Assembly: GCF_002934665.1 (NCBI RefSeq)
Contig: NZ_NIRS01000002.1
Location: forward strand, 248,001-312,000
DNA: 64,000 bases
From: Pseudomonas laurylsulfatiphila
Lineage (GTDB): Bacteria > Pseudomonadota > Gammaproteobacteria > Pseudomonadales > Pseudomonadaceae
Direction of reading: 5' to 3'
The notes beneath the pieces are model-generated. The model saw only the letters and a program-made list of their open reading frames with translations, ran no database searches and had not been told where the DNA came from. This document shows, one piece after another, positions 19,833 to 29,143 of this stretch. Both the position numbers and the translations under genes were made by a program. The stretch's first letter is position 1; each line of letters starts with the position of its first letter.

Positions 19833-22430
19833 ATGGAGTTTTCGACAGATCTGTCCAAGTACCGTTATGGCGCCTGCCTGTTCTCGATCTGGTTATGTGC
19901 GAACTGGCCCCAACCCGCCTACGCAACCTGCACACTCACCCCTACCGCCGGCAATGACAACTTCGTCTGCGACAGCGGCACCAGCGGGCCGTTGACCGAT
20001 TTGTCGGGCAACAACACCCTGACCTTCCCCGCCAATGGCAACGGCAGGATCAACGGCAATGTGACCTTCGGTGCCGGCGCCGACGCTGTGAACATGGCCT
20101 CGGGCACCGTGGCCGGCGCCGTAGATCTGGGCGACGGGGCCGACAGCTTTACGATCAGCGCCGGGCAAGTCACCGGGGCGGTCAGTCAGGGCAATGGCAT
20201 CGACAACTTTGTCATGTCTGGCGGAACCATCCAGTCCGTGGCCCAAGGGGACGGCCGCGATACCTTCCTGATGACCGGCGGCACCATCGTCGGCGCCTTC
20301 GAAGATGGCGACGTGGCCAAAATGACTGACGGTACCATCGGCCGGGTCGACATGAAACTCGATAACAATATCTTCGATATGTCCGGTGGGCAGATCCTCG
20401 CCAACCTGGTAACCGGTTTGGGCACCGACACCATCATCGTTTCCGGGGGGCATATCGGCGGCAACATCAGTGTCAGCAACGGCAACGACAGCATCACGAT
20501 CACCGGCGGAGAAATCGTCGGCGAGATTCGCGCCGGCAACGGCGATGACACGCTGGTGTGAGACGGCGGCGGGATCATCCGCTCGCAAGTCCTGCTGGGG
20601 GCAGACAACGATCGCGCCACTTTGCGCAATCTGACCGAAAGTACCCTCGCCCTGACCCCGAGCATCGATGGCGGCAATGGCAATGACCTGCTGACCTTCG
20701 ATCACTCCACCTCATCGGGCGCCGCCCGGTATATCAATTGGGAAACCCTCAATCTGGTCAAGGGCTCGCGCCTGGATCTCGATGGCAATCTTCAATTGGG
20801 GGACAGCACCACGGGCACCGGCGTGTTCAACATCGACGGCAGCAGTACGCTCACGTCAATCCAGGGCAGCATCTCATCTTCGACCGCGGGCCGCCTCGCG
20901 ACCTTGAACAACAGTGGGGTCATCGACCTTGCCGGCGGTAACTCGCGTACCAACGACACCCTGACGGTTGAAGGCAATTACGTGGGTAACGGCGGCCAGT
21001 TGCTCTTGCAAAGTGCAGTGGGCGATGACAGCTCCCCCAGCGACAAGCTGGTGGTCAACAACGGAACGCTGACCGGCAGCACCCTGATCAGCGTCACCAA
21101 CGTTGGCGGCGCGGGTGCCCTGACTCGGCAAAACGGTATCCAGCTGGTACAGGCCCAAGGTACGGCGGTCAGCGACAACACCGCATTCGCCCTCAAAGCC
21201 CCGGTGTCGGTGGGCGCCTTCGATTACCGCCTGTTCAAAGGCGGCATCACACCGGGCAGCGAAAACAGCTGGTACTTGCGTTCCTCGGTGGTGGCGCCGC
21301 CCGTGGTTGCCGTCGCCAACCCGGATCCCGCCTTGCCGCCGACGCTGGTGCCCATCGTGGCAGTGCCGGTCGCCGCGCCTGTGGTCGTGGCTACCGGGGT
21401 TCAAGGATCTGAAGGCGTCGTGACGCTCGAAGCGCCTGTGTTACCGGCCGCCGTACCCGGCGCAGAACCTATCCCCCTGTATCGCGAGGCGGTGCCTACC
21501 TGGTCGGTGGTGCCACCGGCTGCAGCACAATTGAGCCTGACAGCACTGGGTACCTTTCATGACCGTCAGGGCGATCAGCGTCTGCTGACCGAAACCGGCG
21601 CCTTGAGCGCCGGTTGGGGCCGGGTCTACGACAAGAACCTCGAGCAGACCTGGGCCGGCACCGTCACACCAAGACTGGACGGTTCGCTCAATGGCTTCCA
21701 GGTCGGCAATGACCTGTTCAGTTCGCAACTGGCGGGTGGACAAACCCAGCGCAGCGGCTTCTTCATCGGCCACAGTCGCCTGCAAGGGGATGTCGACGGT
21801 TTCAATCAGGGCTTCGAAGGCAAACGCTCCGGCAACGTCGAGTTGAAAGGCGACAGCCTTGGCGTGTACTGGACCCTCACCGATCCTGCCGGCGCCTATT
21901 TCGATGCCGTGGCCATGTACACCTGGCTCAATGGCGACAACCGCTCCGAAAGTGGCCTGAAGATCGACAATGACGGCCACGTAACGACGTTATCGGCAGA
22001 AGTCGGCTACCCGATCACCGTGGCAGGCAACTGGGTAGTCGAACCCCAGGCCCAGGCGATTTATCAGAAGGTCAAACTCGACAGCCAGGACGACGGCATC
22101 TCCCATGTCTCGTTCGATTCCGACAGCGCCTGGACCGGCCGCGTCGGCGCACGTCTCAAGGGGCGCTACGAAGTCAGTGGCCGACCGCTGGAACCCTATC
22201 TGCGGGCCAACATCTGGCACACCTTTACCGGTACCGATACGGTCACCTTTGACCATGTCGATCAGATCGAAACCCAACAACGAGCCTCGTCCGCCGACCT
22301 CGGTATCGGCATGGTGCTGAGCGTTGCCACCTCGGTCAGTGTGTATGCAGGACTGGACTACACCAGCAATATCGACAGCAACCAACAACGGGGGACATTC
22401 GGTAACGTGGGGGTTCGGGTGAAGTGGTGA
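19833..22430 (+). pseudogene. Autotransporter 1, interrupted by an in-frame TGA at 20559
   Basis: One 866-codon frame runs from ATG 19833 (preceded by GGAGG) to 22430, broken only by TGA at 20559-20561. The intact paralogue at 24135 has Trp (TGG) at the aligned site (DIFTWDTGG versus DDTLV-stop-DGG), so this is a Trp-to-stop change. Part 1 (242 codons) has a signal peptide ending about QPAYA, a Cys pair and ~20-residue passenger repeats with GxGxD and SGG motifs. Part 2 (from ~20622) continues the passenger, then a Pro/Val/Ala-rich linker and a ~290-residue C-terminal autotransporter barrel ending GVRVKW. Without readthrough the passenger fragment would be secreted to the periplasm but not anchored. 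Codon 20622 is TTG without a clear ribosome-binding site, so independent translation of part 2 is doubtful. Confidence 0.8.
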
Positions 22431-22730
22431 GGGGTTGAAACTGCTCTATCCCGAGGTTTTTTTGACGATTGCTCGAATAAACAAGTACCTGGAGACACGC
22501 CATTAAACAGCCCCTTTTAAACCATTACCACTGATCGGCCATCTTCTTGACTCGACTGTTTCGGTCTTCTTGACTTCACGTTACTACCCCCGGAAACACT
22601 ACCAGGACCAGCCGCGGGCTCCCGTAAAAACGGGCAGCCCGTGACGGCGCCTAATCCATTCGGTCGCCCCTCATTCGGGTAGGAGAGACGCCAGAGCGAG
22701 ATACCGCATGCGACTGCAAGGCAGACCTCC
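22431..22730. other. 300-bp gene-free gap between autotransporters 1 and 2
   Basis: No gene is seen. The gap contains a strong hairpin at 22615-22641 (CGGGCTCCCGT pairing with ACGGGCAGCCCG, one bulge) without a following T run. The shared 20-bp element is absent here. Confidence 0.5.
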
Positions 22731-23798
22731 ATGAAAACGTCACTCACCTCACAAGAGATCAAAGTCACTTTTTGCACTGTATCGAGTTCCCTCCTCCTGT
22801 GTTCCTCCATTGAATTGCTCGCCGCCACTGCCGAGCAGGAAACAACGCCGTGGTATCGCCAGGACATCCCGACACTCGGTCTGACTACCCTTGCAGCAAC
22901 CTGGCCCGGTCAATTCAGCGCCCATCCCGATCTGCGCAGTTCCAGCCTGACCACTGAAGACGCCGCGCCCACGGCCTGGGACCAACTCTACGGCCAGCCC
23001 TCCCGCCAGGCACAAACCGATTACCTTTCCCAGCGAATGGCGGTTCCCGGCACCCACGAACTCAAAGGCCCGGCGATCCTCACCCTGCAAAGTGCCAGCG
23101 GCCATACGCAAAGGGTCGGTCTGGTCGGCGGCACGAGTCAGTACCCGCTCAACAACAAGGGCGCGCCGATCACCCCGGCGATGTCCGCCCCCAACCACAA
23201 CACGCTCAACCTTCAGGGGCAAAGCCTCGGCGCCTACTGGAGCCTGACCGGTCCACAAGGCTGGCACGTTGACCTGACCGCCAGCGGTGGCCGGGTCAGC
23301 GGCGTCAGCCGCAATGAGCAAGGGACGCGAAGAGCCACCGAAGGCAGCGCGATGACGCTGTCGGTGGAAGGCGGTTTCCCTATCGGCCTGGGTGAAAACT
23401 GGGTGATTGAACCCCAGGCGCAATTGATCAATCAGCGCATCACCCTGGACACCCCGTATGCCGGCTCGGGCAACGCGTCTTCCAGTGACCTGACTTCATG
23501 GAGCGGTCGGGTCGGTGCGCACTTGAAAGGCAGTTACGATATCAACGGGATGCCGGTCGAACCCTACGTGCGGACCAACTTGTGGCACACGGTGTACACC
23601 GGCAATACCGTAACCCTCGATCAGGTCGACAAGATCAGCAGCAGCCGCAAGTCCTCGACCGTCGAACTGGGCCTGGGTCTGGTCGCCAGGGTCACCCCGA
23701 CCGTGAGTCTGTACGTCAGCGCCGACTACAGCAGCGACGTGGACGATAATGATTTGAATGGGTTGATTGGCAGCCTGGGTGTGCGGATGCGTTGGTGA
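22731..23798 (+). CDS. Autotransporter 2: barrel-type domain with signal peptide but no passenger
   Basis: This 355-residue protein has a signal-like N-terminus (FCTVSSSLLLCSSIELLAA). The rest aligns by eye with the C-terminal barrel of the neighbouring autotransporters: TPWYRQDIPTLG matches the linker end, QSLGAYWSLTGPQGWHVDL matches GNSVGLYWTL..., and NWVIEPQAQLINQ, GRVGAHLKG, VEPYVRTNLWHT and the C-terminal GSLGVRMRW match in order. The ~500-residue repeat passenger is absent. It may be an outer membrane protein on its own or a decayed duplicate. The start is uncertain because no clear ribosome-binding site precedes ATG 22731. Confidence 0.75.
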   Translation: MKTSLTSQEIKVTFCTVSSSLLLCSSIELLAATAEQETTPWYRQDIPTLGLTTLAATWPGQFSAHPDLRSSSLTTEDAAPTAWDQLYGQPSRQAQTDYLSQRMAVPGTHELKGPAILTLQSASGHTQRVGLVGGTSQYPLNNKGAPITPAMSAPNHNTLNLQGQSLGAYWSLTGPQGWHVDLTASGGRVSGVSRNEQGTRRATEGSAMTLSVEGGFPIGLGENWVIEPQAQLINQRITLDTPYAGSGNASSSDLTSWSGRVGAHLKGSYDINGMPVEPYVRTNLWHTVYTGNTVTLDQVDKISSSRKSSTVELGLGLVARVTPTVSLYVSADYSSDVDDNDLNGLIGSLGVRMRW

Positions 23799-23913
23799 GG
23801 GATGGGCCTCGAAAGATGGAGTTACAGGGTGGACGTCTGCTGAAGGCTCGGTGTTTCCTCGGTAGACGTCCCCTCGCACGCGCCGTACCTGGAACCGTTC
23901 TCCTCCCTGAATA

Positions 23914-23933
23914 CCTGTTATTTCTGACAGTAG
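23914..23933 (+). promoter_or_regulatory. Shared 20-bp element, copy 2
   Basis: CCTGTTATTTCTGACAGTAG, 201 bp before ATG 24135 of autotransporter 3. This spacing is close to copy 1 (211 bp), while the DNA between element and gene is mostly not conserved. That argues for a regulatory site and not simple duplication. Confidence 0.75.
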
Positions 23934-24134
23934 CGCATCGGCCGACCTGTTGATACCGTGGAAACCGCGCTGTGCATTGTGATGTGCAGTCGAAAAAGCC
24001 ATGTCAACTGGTTGCATAGCCCGATGTTTTCCGATGCAGGAAACCAGCAGTCCCTGATCCGTATCGCTTTCGACATTGCCATGGTCTGCCCCGCAGGAGC
24101 GGGCACGGAGCATCCCATCGAGCGAGGATGGATC

Positions 24135-26912
24135 ATGAGTAGAGCACTTTCGTCACTGAAGTACCTGGTCACCGGCACCCTGTCGTTAATGATCATGGCG
24201 GGCTGGCCGCTCATTTCTCACGCCGACTGTACACTCGTGCCTACTGCCGGCGATGACAGCTTTACTTGCAGCAGCAGCACCGGCTCCGGGCTCGCGGACC
24301 CGAGCGGCAATAACAGCCTGACCTTTCCGCAAAACGGTACCGGCACCATCAATGGCAATGTCACCTTTGGCGCTGGCAATGATCTTGTGCAAATGAGTTC
24401 AGGCAGCATCATTGGCGCTGTGGACATGGGTGGCGGCGCAAACATCTTGCAGCTCTTCAATGGGGCCATCAGCGGTTCAGTCCACCAAGGCGATGGCAAC
24501 AACATCGTACAGGTCAGCGGCGGTTCAGCCACCACCTTTACCCAGGGCGCTGGCAACGACAGTTTCACCATAAGCGGAGGCAACATCACCTCCCTGTCCC
24601 AAGGCGCTGGCCATGACATCTTTAAGATGAGCACCGGTGCCATTACCGGTAGCGTTGAAGACGGTGAAGAGGCTCTCATGAGTGGGGGGAGCATTGGCAG
24701 GGTCGCGATGAATCTGAACCTTAACTCATTCGAAATGCTGGGCGGCCGGATCGTCGGCGACCTGGACGCCGGGATCGACAACAACACCGTCAACATCAAG
24801 GGCGGGACGGTTGGCGGAAATATTATTGTCAGTGGCGGCGGTAACGTGATCACGGTCAGCGCAGGCGAGATCAATGGCCAGGTTCGTGGTGGCAGCGGCA
24901 ATGACATTTTCACCTGGGATACCGGTGGACTGATTCACTCGGCCATCCTGATGGGCGGGGGCAACGATCAAGCGTTGCTGCACAATCTCACCGAAACCAG
25001 CCTGTCGTCCACACCGGGCATCGATGGTGGGCCGGGTAACGACAGCCTGACGTTCGACAACAGCCAATCCGCCAGCCCTGGACGCTACCCCCATTGGGAA
25101 ACCGTGAATCTGGATAACGGCTCGCGCTTCAACCTGAATGGAGATTTCGTCCTCGGCGATAGCGTTTCCGCCACCGGTACGTTCAACGTTCACGGCGGTA
25201 GTGTGTTGTTGGTCGACCAGGGTAGCATCACACCGTTCAGTACCGGACAGTTAGCGACCTTGAACAACAAGGGGCTGATCGACATGACCAGCGGTAACGC
25301 CACTGCGACCAACCGACTTACGGTCCGGGGCAATTACTTTGGCGACAATGGGCAGCTGCGCCTGCACAGTGTTTTGGCCGGCGACGATGCTGCCAGCGAC
25401 AAACTGGTGGTAGAGCGAGGTACGCTGCAAGGTTCCACCAAACTCGACATCGTCAACCTCGCCGGTCCTGGCGATCTGACACGGCAAAACGGCATCCTGG
25501 TGGTGCAAGCACTCAATGGCGCCACGGGCAGTGACCTGGCGTTCACCTCCTCCGGGCCCGTTTCCGCCGGAGCCTATGATTACTATCTGTTCAAGGGCGG
25601 CGTCACCCCGGGCACAGCCCAGAACTGGTACTTGCGTTCCGCCGTCGTGGCGCCTCCACGACCCGAACCGGAAGCCCCTCCTGTGCCACTTCCCAACCCG
25701 GAAGACCCTCACGTTCCCTTGCCCACCCCGGAGGACCCTCACGTACCCCTGCCCAATCCGGAGGACCCTCACGTACCCCTGCCCAATCCGGAGGACCCTC
25801 ACGTACCCCTGCCCAATCCGGAGGACCCTCACGTACCCCTGCCCAATCCGGAGGACCCTCACGTACCCCTGCCAGGTGTCGTCGACGGTCCGGGTGGCAC
25901 AATTCTGCCGACTCGACCGGATTTACCGGGAACCGAACCCGGCAAACCGCCCATTCCGCTCTATCGCCCGGAAGTCCCGGTGTATTCCGCACTCTTGCCT
26001 GCCGTCAAGCAGATGACCCTGGCCGCCCTTGGCACCTTCCATGAGCGCCAGGGCGATCAGAACCAACAACATCAGGCAGGCACAATGGCGGCCGGCTGGG
26101 GTCGGTTCTATGCCAGCAACAGCCGCCAGACCTTTGCTGGCACGGTCAACCCGCGTCTGGACGGTTCGATGACGGGTTATCAGGTCGGCAGTGACCTGTA
26201 CGGCTGGACCACCGCTGATGAACAGACCCAAAAGATCGGATTCTTTGTCGGTCACAGCCGAGTGCAAGGCGACATCGACGGCTTCAACCGCGGATTCGAG
26301 CACCGTGACGCGGGCAAGAGTACGTTGCGCGGCAATAGCGTGGGCCTGTACTGGACACTCATCGCCCCCTACGGCGGGTACATCGACAGCGTGCTGATGT
26401 GGACGGGTCTGGACATCAACAGCGAGTCCAATCGCGCCGTCAAGCTCAACACCCGCGGCCACGCCATGACGTTATCCGTCGAGGCCGGTTATCCACTGCA
26501 GGTTTACCAGTCCTGGGTTCTTGAGCCGCAGGTGCAACTGATAACCCAGCACAGTGCCCTGGACGGCCAGAACGACGGCATCTCCGATGTCGACTTCGAT
26601 GCCGACAACAGCGTGACCGCTCGACTCGGTGCCCGACTGCGCGGTACCTATCAATTGGCCGGCATGCCCGTGCTGCCCTACGTGCGCAGCAACGTCTGGC
26701 ACACCTTGTCCGGTACCGACCGGGTGACCTTCAACAACTTCACGGCGATCGACACGCAGCAGAAGTCCACGACCACGGACCTGAGCATGGGCATGACCGT
26801 ACAGGTTTCGAGCACTTTAAGCCTGTATGGCGAGGCTGGCTACGAGACCCAACTTGACAGCAATGCACTGAACGGACGCAAGGCGACACTCGGAATAAGG
26901 ATGGAGTTCTGA
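24135..26912 (+). CDS. Autotransporter 3: repeat passenger, Pro-rich linker, C-terminal barrel
   Basis: This 925-residue type V secretion protein begins with a signal peptide MSRALSSLKYLVTGTLSLMI ending about ISHA. The mature end carries a Cys pair (DCTLVPTAGDDSFTC), as in autotransporter 1. The passenger, roughly residues 55-510, is a chain of ~20-residue units with GAGNDxxxxSGG patterns, probably a beta-helix or beta-roll. A linker with six PLPNPEDPHV-type decapeptides follows near residues 518-577. The barrel begins about residue 600 (PLYRPEVPVYSALLP) and ends ATLGIRMEF with terminal Phe. The TGA overlaps the ATG of the RHS toxin gene by one base, so the two are probably translated from one transcript. 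ATG 24135 is preferred to an open extension back to 23958 because it starts the signal peptide. Confidence 0.85.
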   Translation: MSRALSSLKYLVTGTLSLMIMAGWPLISHADCTLVPTAGDDSFTCSSSTGSGLADPSGNNSLTFPQNGTGTINGNVTFGAGNDLVQMSSGSIIGAVDMGGGANILQLFNGAISGSVHQGDGNNIVQVSGGSATTFTQGAGNDSFTISGGNITSLSQGAGHDIFKMSTGAITGSVEDGEEALMSGGSIGRVAMNLNLNSFEMLGGRIVGDLDAGIDNNTVNIKGGTVGGNIIVSGGGNVITVSAGEINGQVRGGSGNDIFTWDTGGLIHSAILMGGGNDQALLHNLTETSLSSTPGIDGGPGNDSLTFDNSQSASPGRYPHWETVNLDNGSRFNLNGDFVLGDSVSATGTFNVHGGSVLLVDQGSITPFSTGQLATLNNKGLIDMTSGNATATNRLTVRGNYFGDNGQLRLHSVLAGDDAASDKLVVERGTLQGSTKLDIVNLAGPGDLTRQNGILVVQALNGATGSDLAFTSSGPVSAGAYDYYLFKGGVTPGTAQNWYLRSAVVAPPRPEPEAPPVPLPNPEDPHVPLPTPEDPHVPLPNPEDPHVPLPNPEDPHVPLPNPEDPHVPLPNPEDPHVPLPGVVDGPGGTILPTRPDLPGTEPGKPPIPLYRPEVPVYSALLPAVKQMTLAALGTFHERQGDQNQQHQAGTMAAGWGRFYASNSRQTFAGTVNPRLDGSMTGYQVGSDLYGWTTADEQTQKIGFFVGHSRVQGDIDGFNRGFEHRDAGKSTLRGNSVGLYWTLIAPYGGYIDSVLMWTGLDINSESNRAVKLNTRGHAMTLSVEAGYPLQVYQSWVLEPQVQLITQHSALDGQNDGISDVDFDADNSVTARLGARLRGTYQLAGMPVLPYVRSNVWHTLSGTDRVTFNNFTAIDTQQKSTTTDLSMGMTVQVSSTLSLYGEAGYETQLDSNALNGRKATLGIRMEF
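25686..25865 (+). repeat. Six tandem 30-bp units coding for PLPNPEDPHV
   Basis: Six in-frame units of 30 bp. The last four are identical at DNA level, while the first two differ at a few bases (one has PLPTPEDPHV). Units are contiguous with no spacers, so this is a minisatellite in the linker of autotransporter 3 and likely to vary in copy number. Confidence 0.95.
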
Positions 26913-29143
26913 TGCTGACCAAGGGTCTGGAACATCCGCATCGTGGCACGCCGATCCTTGCCGTCATGGACCCGCGAGGCCTGGCGATCAGAGCGGTGCA
27001 ATACCACCGGCGGCAGGCAGTCGATCCGCTCGAGGCGCGGGTAACGCATCAACGCTTCGACACCGCCGGCCGGCCGGTGACCAGTCAGGATCCGTATCTG
27101 TTTGCCCTGGCGCAGGACGATGCATCGGTTCCGGTCAACCTCAGCCAGGTGTTCAGTTTGTCCGGCGTGCCGTTGGCGAGTGACAGCGTGGACGCTGGCT
27201 GGCGGGTCGCGTTGCAAGGCGCTGCCGGGCAAATCGTTGAACGCTGGGACGGTCGTAGTCGTTCGTTGACTGAATTCGATGCACTGTTGCGCCCCGTGGC
27301 TGTGCGAGAGCATGGTGGCGATGACGTGGAACTGGTCGTTGAGCGCTTTACCTATGCGGAGATCGATGACGATGCCGTTGCGCACAACCTCTGCGGCCAA
27401 CTGATCCGCCATGACGATCCGGCCGGAACCCTGCACCTGAAGGAGATGGGGCTCGGCGGTGCGGTGCTGCAACAGACCCGGCACTTCTTGCGCGATGCCG
27501 ACACACCGGATTGGCCTGCGAGCGAAGCCGCCCGCGACGCCTTGCTCGAAACCGGCGATGGCGCCACCACTTCCCATGTCTACTCGCCAGGCGCCGAACC
27601 CCTCCAGCAAACGGATGCGTTGGGCAACCGCCAGCGCTTTGCCTACACCGTCGCTGGCGAACTGAAAAACACTTGGCTGACCTTGGTCGGTAAGGACGAG
27701 ACGACGCTGGTCAGCGACCTCCATTACAACGCCTTCGGCCAGATCGAGGCGGAAACCGCCGGCAACCGCGTCATCACCCGCCATCGCTACGACCTCGCGG
27801 ACGGACGCCTGATTGGCTTGAGCGCGCACAAAGCCGATGGCACGCCCCTTCAAGACTTGCACTACAGCTACGATGCCATCGGCAATGTGCTAAGCCTCAA
27901 AGACGCCGCCCAACCGATCCGCTACTTCAACAACCAGCGCATCGAACCGCTCAAGACCTATCGCTATGACACCCTCGATCAACTGATCGAAGCCCGCGGC
28001 TGGGAAGCCAAAACCGGCAGCGGCGGCCCCGCCCTGCCCGACCTGCCCCCCGACCCCAGCCAGGTCGCCAACTACACCCAGACCTACCATTACGACGCCG
28101 GCGGCAACCTGCTGGACCTGGTGCACGTCGGCGCCCAGGCCCCCGGCCGCCTTTTGACTCGCGCCAAATACAGCAACCGCTGCCTGCCCGAGCGCAACGG
28201 CCGGCCACCGACGGAAGCGGAAATCGCTGCCGGCTTCGATGCCAATGGCAACCTGCGGGAGCTGCAAGCTGGCCAGTCGATGGAATGGGACCTGCGTAAT
28301 CAACTCACCGTCGTGCGCCCGGTGGTGCGCGACAACGCGGAGGATGACTACGAACGCTATGTCTACGATGGCGGTGGCCAACGTGTACGCAAGCTCCGCG
28401 CGAACCAGACCAATGCGCGCACGCTGATCAGCGAAGTGCGCTACCTGCCCGGTGTGGAAATCCGTAGTCATGGTGGCACCGGGGAGGTCCTTCATGTAAT
28501 CACCGCCAGCGCGGGCAGCAATAGCGTGCAGGTGTTGCATTGGGTCGCCGGACAGCCCGAGGGCATCGCCAACAATCAAGTGCGCTACAACCTCAACGAC
28601 CACTTGCAGTCCAGCGCCCTGGAACTGGACCAGAACGCTGACCTGATCAGCCAGGAATGGTATTACCCGTTTGGTGGTACGGCTTGTTTTGCTGCCCGGT
28701 CGGCCACAGAAGCCAAGTACAAGACCGTGCGTTATTCGGGCAAGGAACGGGATGCGACGGGGCTTTATTACTACGGCCTCCGCTACTATGCGCCGTGGTT
28801 ACAACGCTGGATCAATCCAGACCCCGCGGGCCCTATCGACGGGCTCAACTATTACTGCATGGTCAGCAACAATCCGATCACCTTACTGGATGTAAATGGA
28901 GAAAAAGGCGAAAAATACAATGATGAAGATTTAAAAAATTTTAAAAAAGAGCTTGAGGAGTCGACACTTATAATAGACGCCATTAAAGACAATATAAAAA
29001 TACAGAAAATTCTTGAAAAAATAAACAAGACAAAATCGATATCAAAACACAAGCACTTTCTAAAGTTTTCGCAAAGAATACTTAAGATACGTGAAGAACT
29101 TAAAAATGAAAAAAAAGGCTTGGGGAAGATATTTTTAGATTGA
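26912..29143 (+). CDS. TccC/RHS-type toxin protein (orphan Tc C-component), core plus short tail
   Basis: This 743-residue protein is built of YD/RHS repeats. It starts like Pseudomonas TccC-type proteins (ILAVMDPRGLAIRAVQYHRR). The RHS core hallmark at about residues 607-660 reads RYSGKERDATGLYYYGLRYY, then QRWINPDPAG and DGLNYYCMVSNNP. In Tc toxins this part closes the RHS shell and is self-cleaved, releasing a variable C-terminal toxin. After residue ~660 the DNA becomes AT-rich and codes for an 80-residue Lys-rich helical tail unlike the core, a typical variable tip. The tip looks too short to be complete. A run of eight A residues at 29109-29116 could shift reading by -1 into the adjoining frame, giving a ~920-residue product. 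The ATG overlaps the stop of autotransporter 3. No TcA- or TcB-like gene is in the window. Confidence 0.85.
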   Translation: MLTKGLEHPHRGTPILAVMDPRGLAIRAVQYHRRQAVDPLEARVTHQRFDTAGRPVTSQDPYLFALAQDDASVPVNLSQVFSLSGVPLASDSVDAGWRVALQGAAGQIVERWDGRSRSLTEFDALLRPVAVREHGGDDVELVVERFTYAEIDDDAVAHNLCGQLIRHDDPAGTLHLKEMGLGGAVLQQTRHFLRDADTPDWPASEAARDALLETGDGATTSHVYSPGAEPLQQTDALGNRQRFAYTVAGELKNTWLTLVGKDETTLVSDLHYNAFGQIEAETAGNRVITRHRYDLADGRLIGLSAHKADGTPLQDLHYSYDAIGNVLSLKDAAQPIRYFNNQRIEPLKTYRYDTLDQLIEARGWEAKTGSGGPALPDLPPDPSQVANYTQTYHYDAGGNLLDLVHVGAQAPGRLLTRAKYSNRCLPERNGRPPTEAEIAAGFDANGNLRELQAGQSMEWDLRNQLTVVRPVVRDNAEDDYERYVYDGGGQRVRKLRANQTNARTLISEVRYLPGVEIRSHGGTGEVLHVITASAGSNSVQVLHWVAGQPEGIANNQVRYNLNDHLQSSALELDQNADLISQEWYYPFGGTACFAARSATEAKYKTVRYSGKERDATGLYYYGLRYYAPWLQRWINPDPAGPIDGLNYYCMVSNNPITLLDVNGEKGEKYNDEDLKNFKKELEESTLIIDAIKDNIKIQKILEKINKTKSISKHKHFLKFSQRILKIREELKNEKKGLGKIFLD
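29109..29116 (+). other. A8 run, possible slippage or frameshift site
   Basis: Eight A residues followed by GG lie 25 bases before the RHS stop. The -1 frame opens exactly here: its last upstream stop is TGA at 29107-29109. It stays open to 29670, so one extra A or a -1 slip fuses the two frames. Confidence 0.5.

Noticed and set aside
22615-22641. Strong hairpin between autotransporters 1 and 2 as a terminator
   Set aside because: No T run on either strand and the position is 185 bp after the stop; kept only as a note on the gap.
23958-24134. Upstream extension of autotransporter 3 by 59 codons
   Set aside because: It would bury the signal peptide and lacks a ribosome-binding site; ATG 24135 starts a clean signal peptide.
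25686-25865. Regular 30-bp repeats considered as a CRISPR array
   Set aside because: Units are contiguous without spacers, in frame, and code for a proline-rich linker inside an autotransporter.
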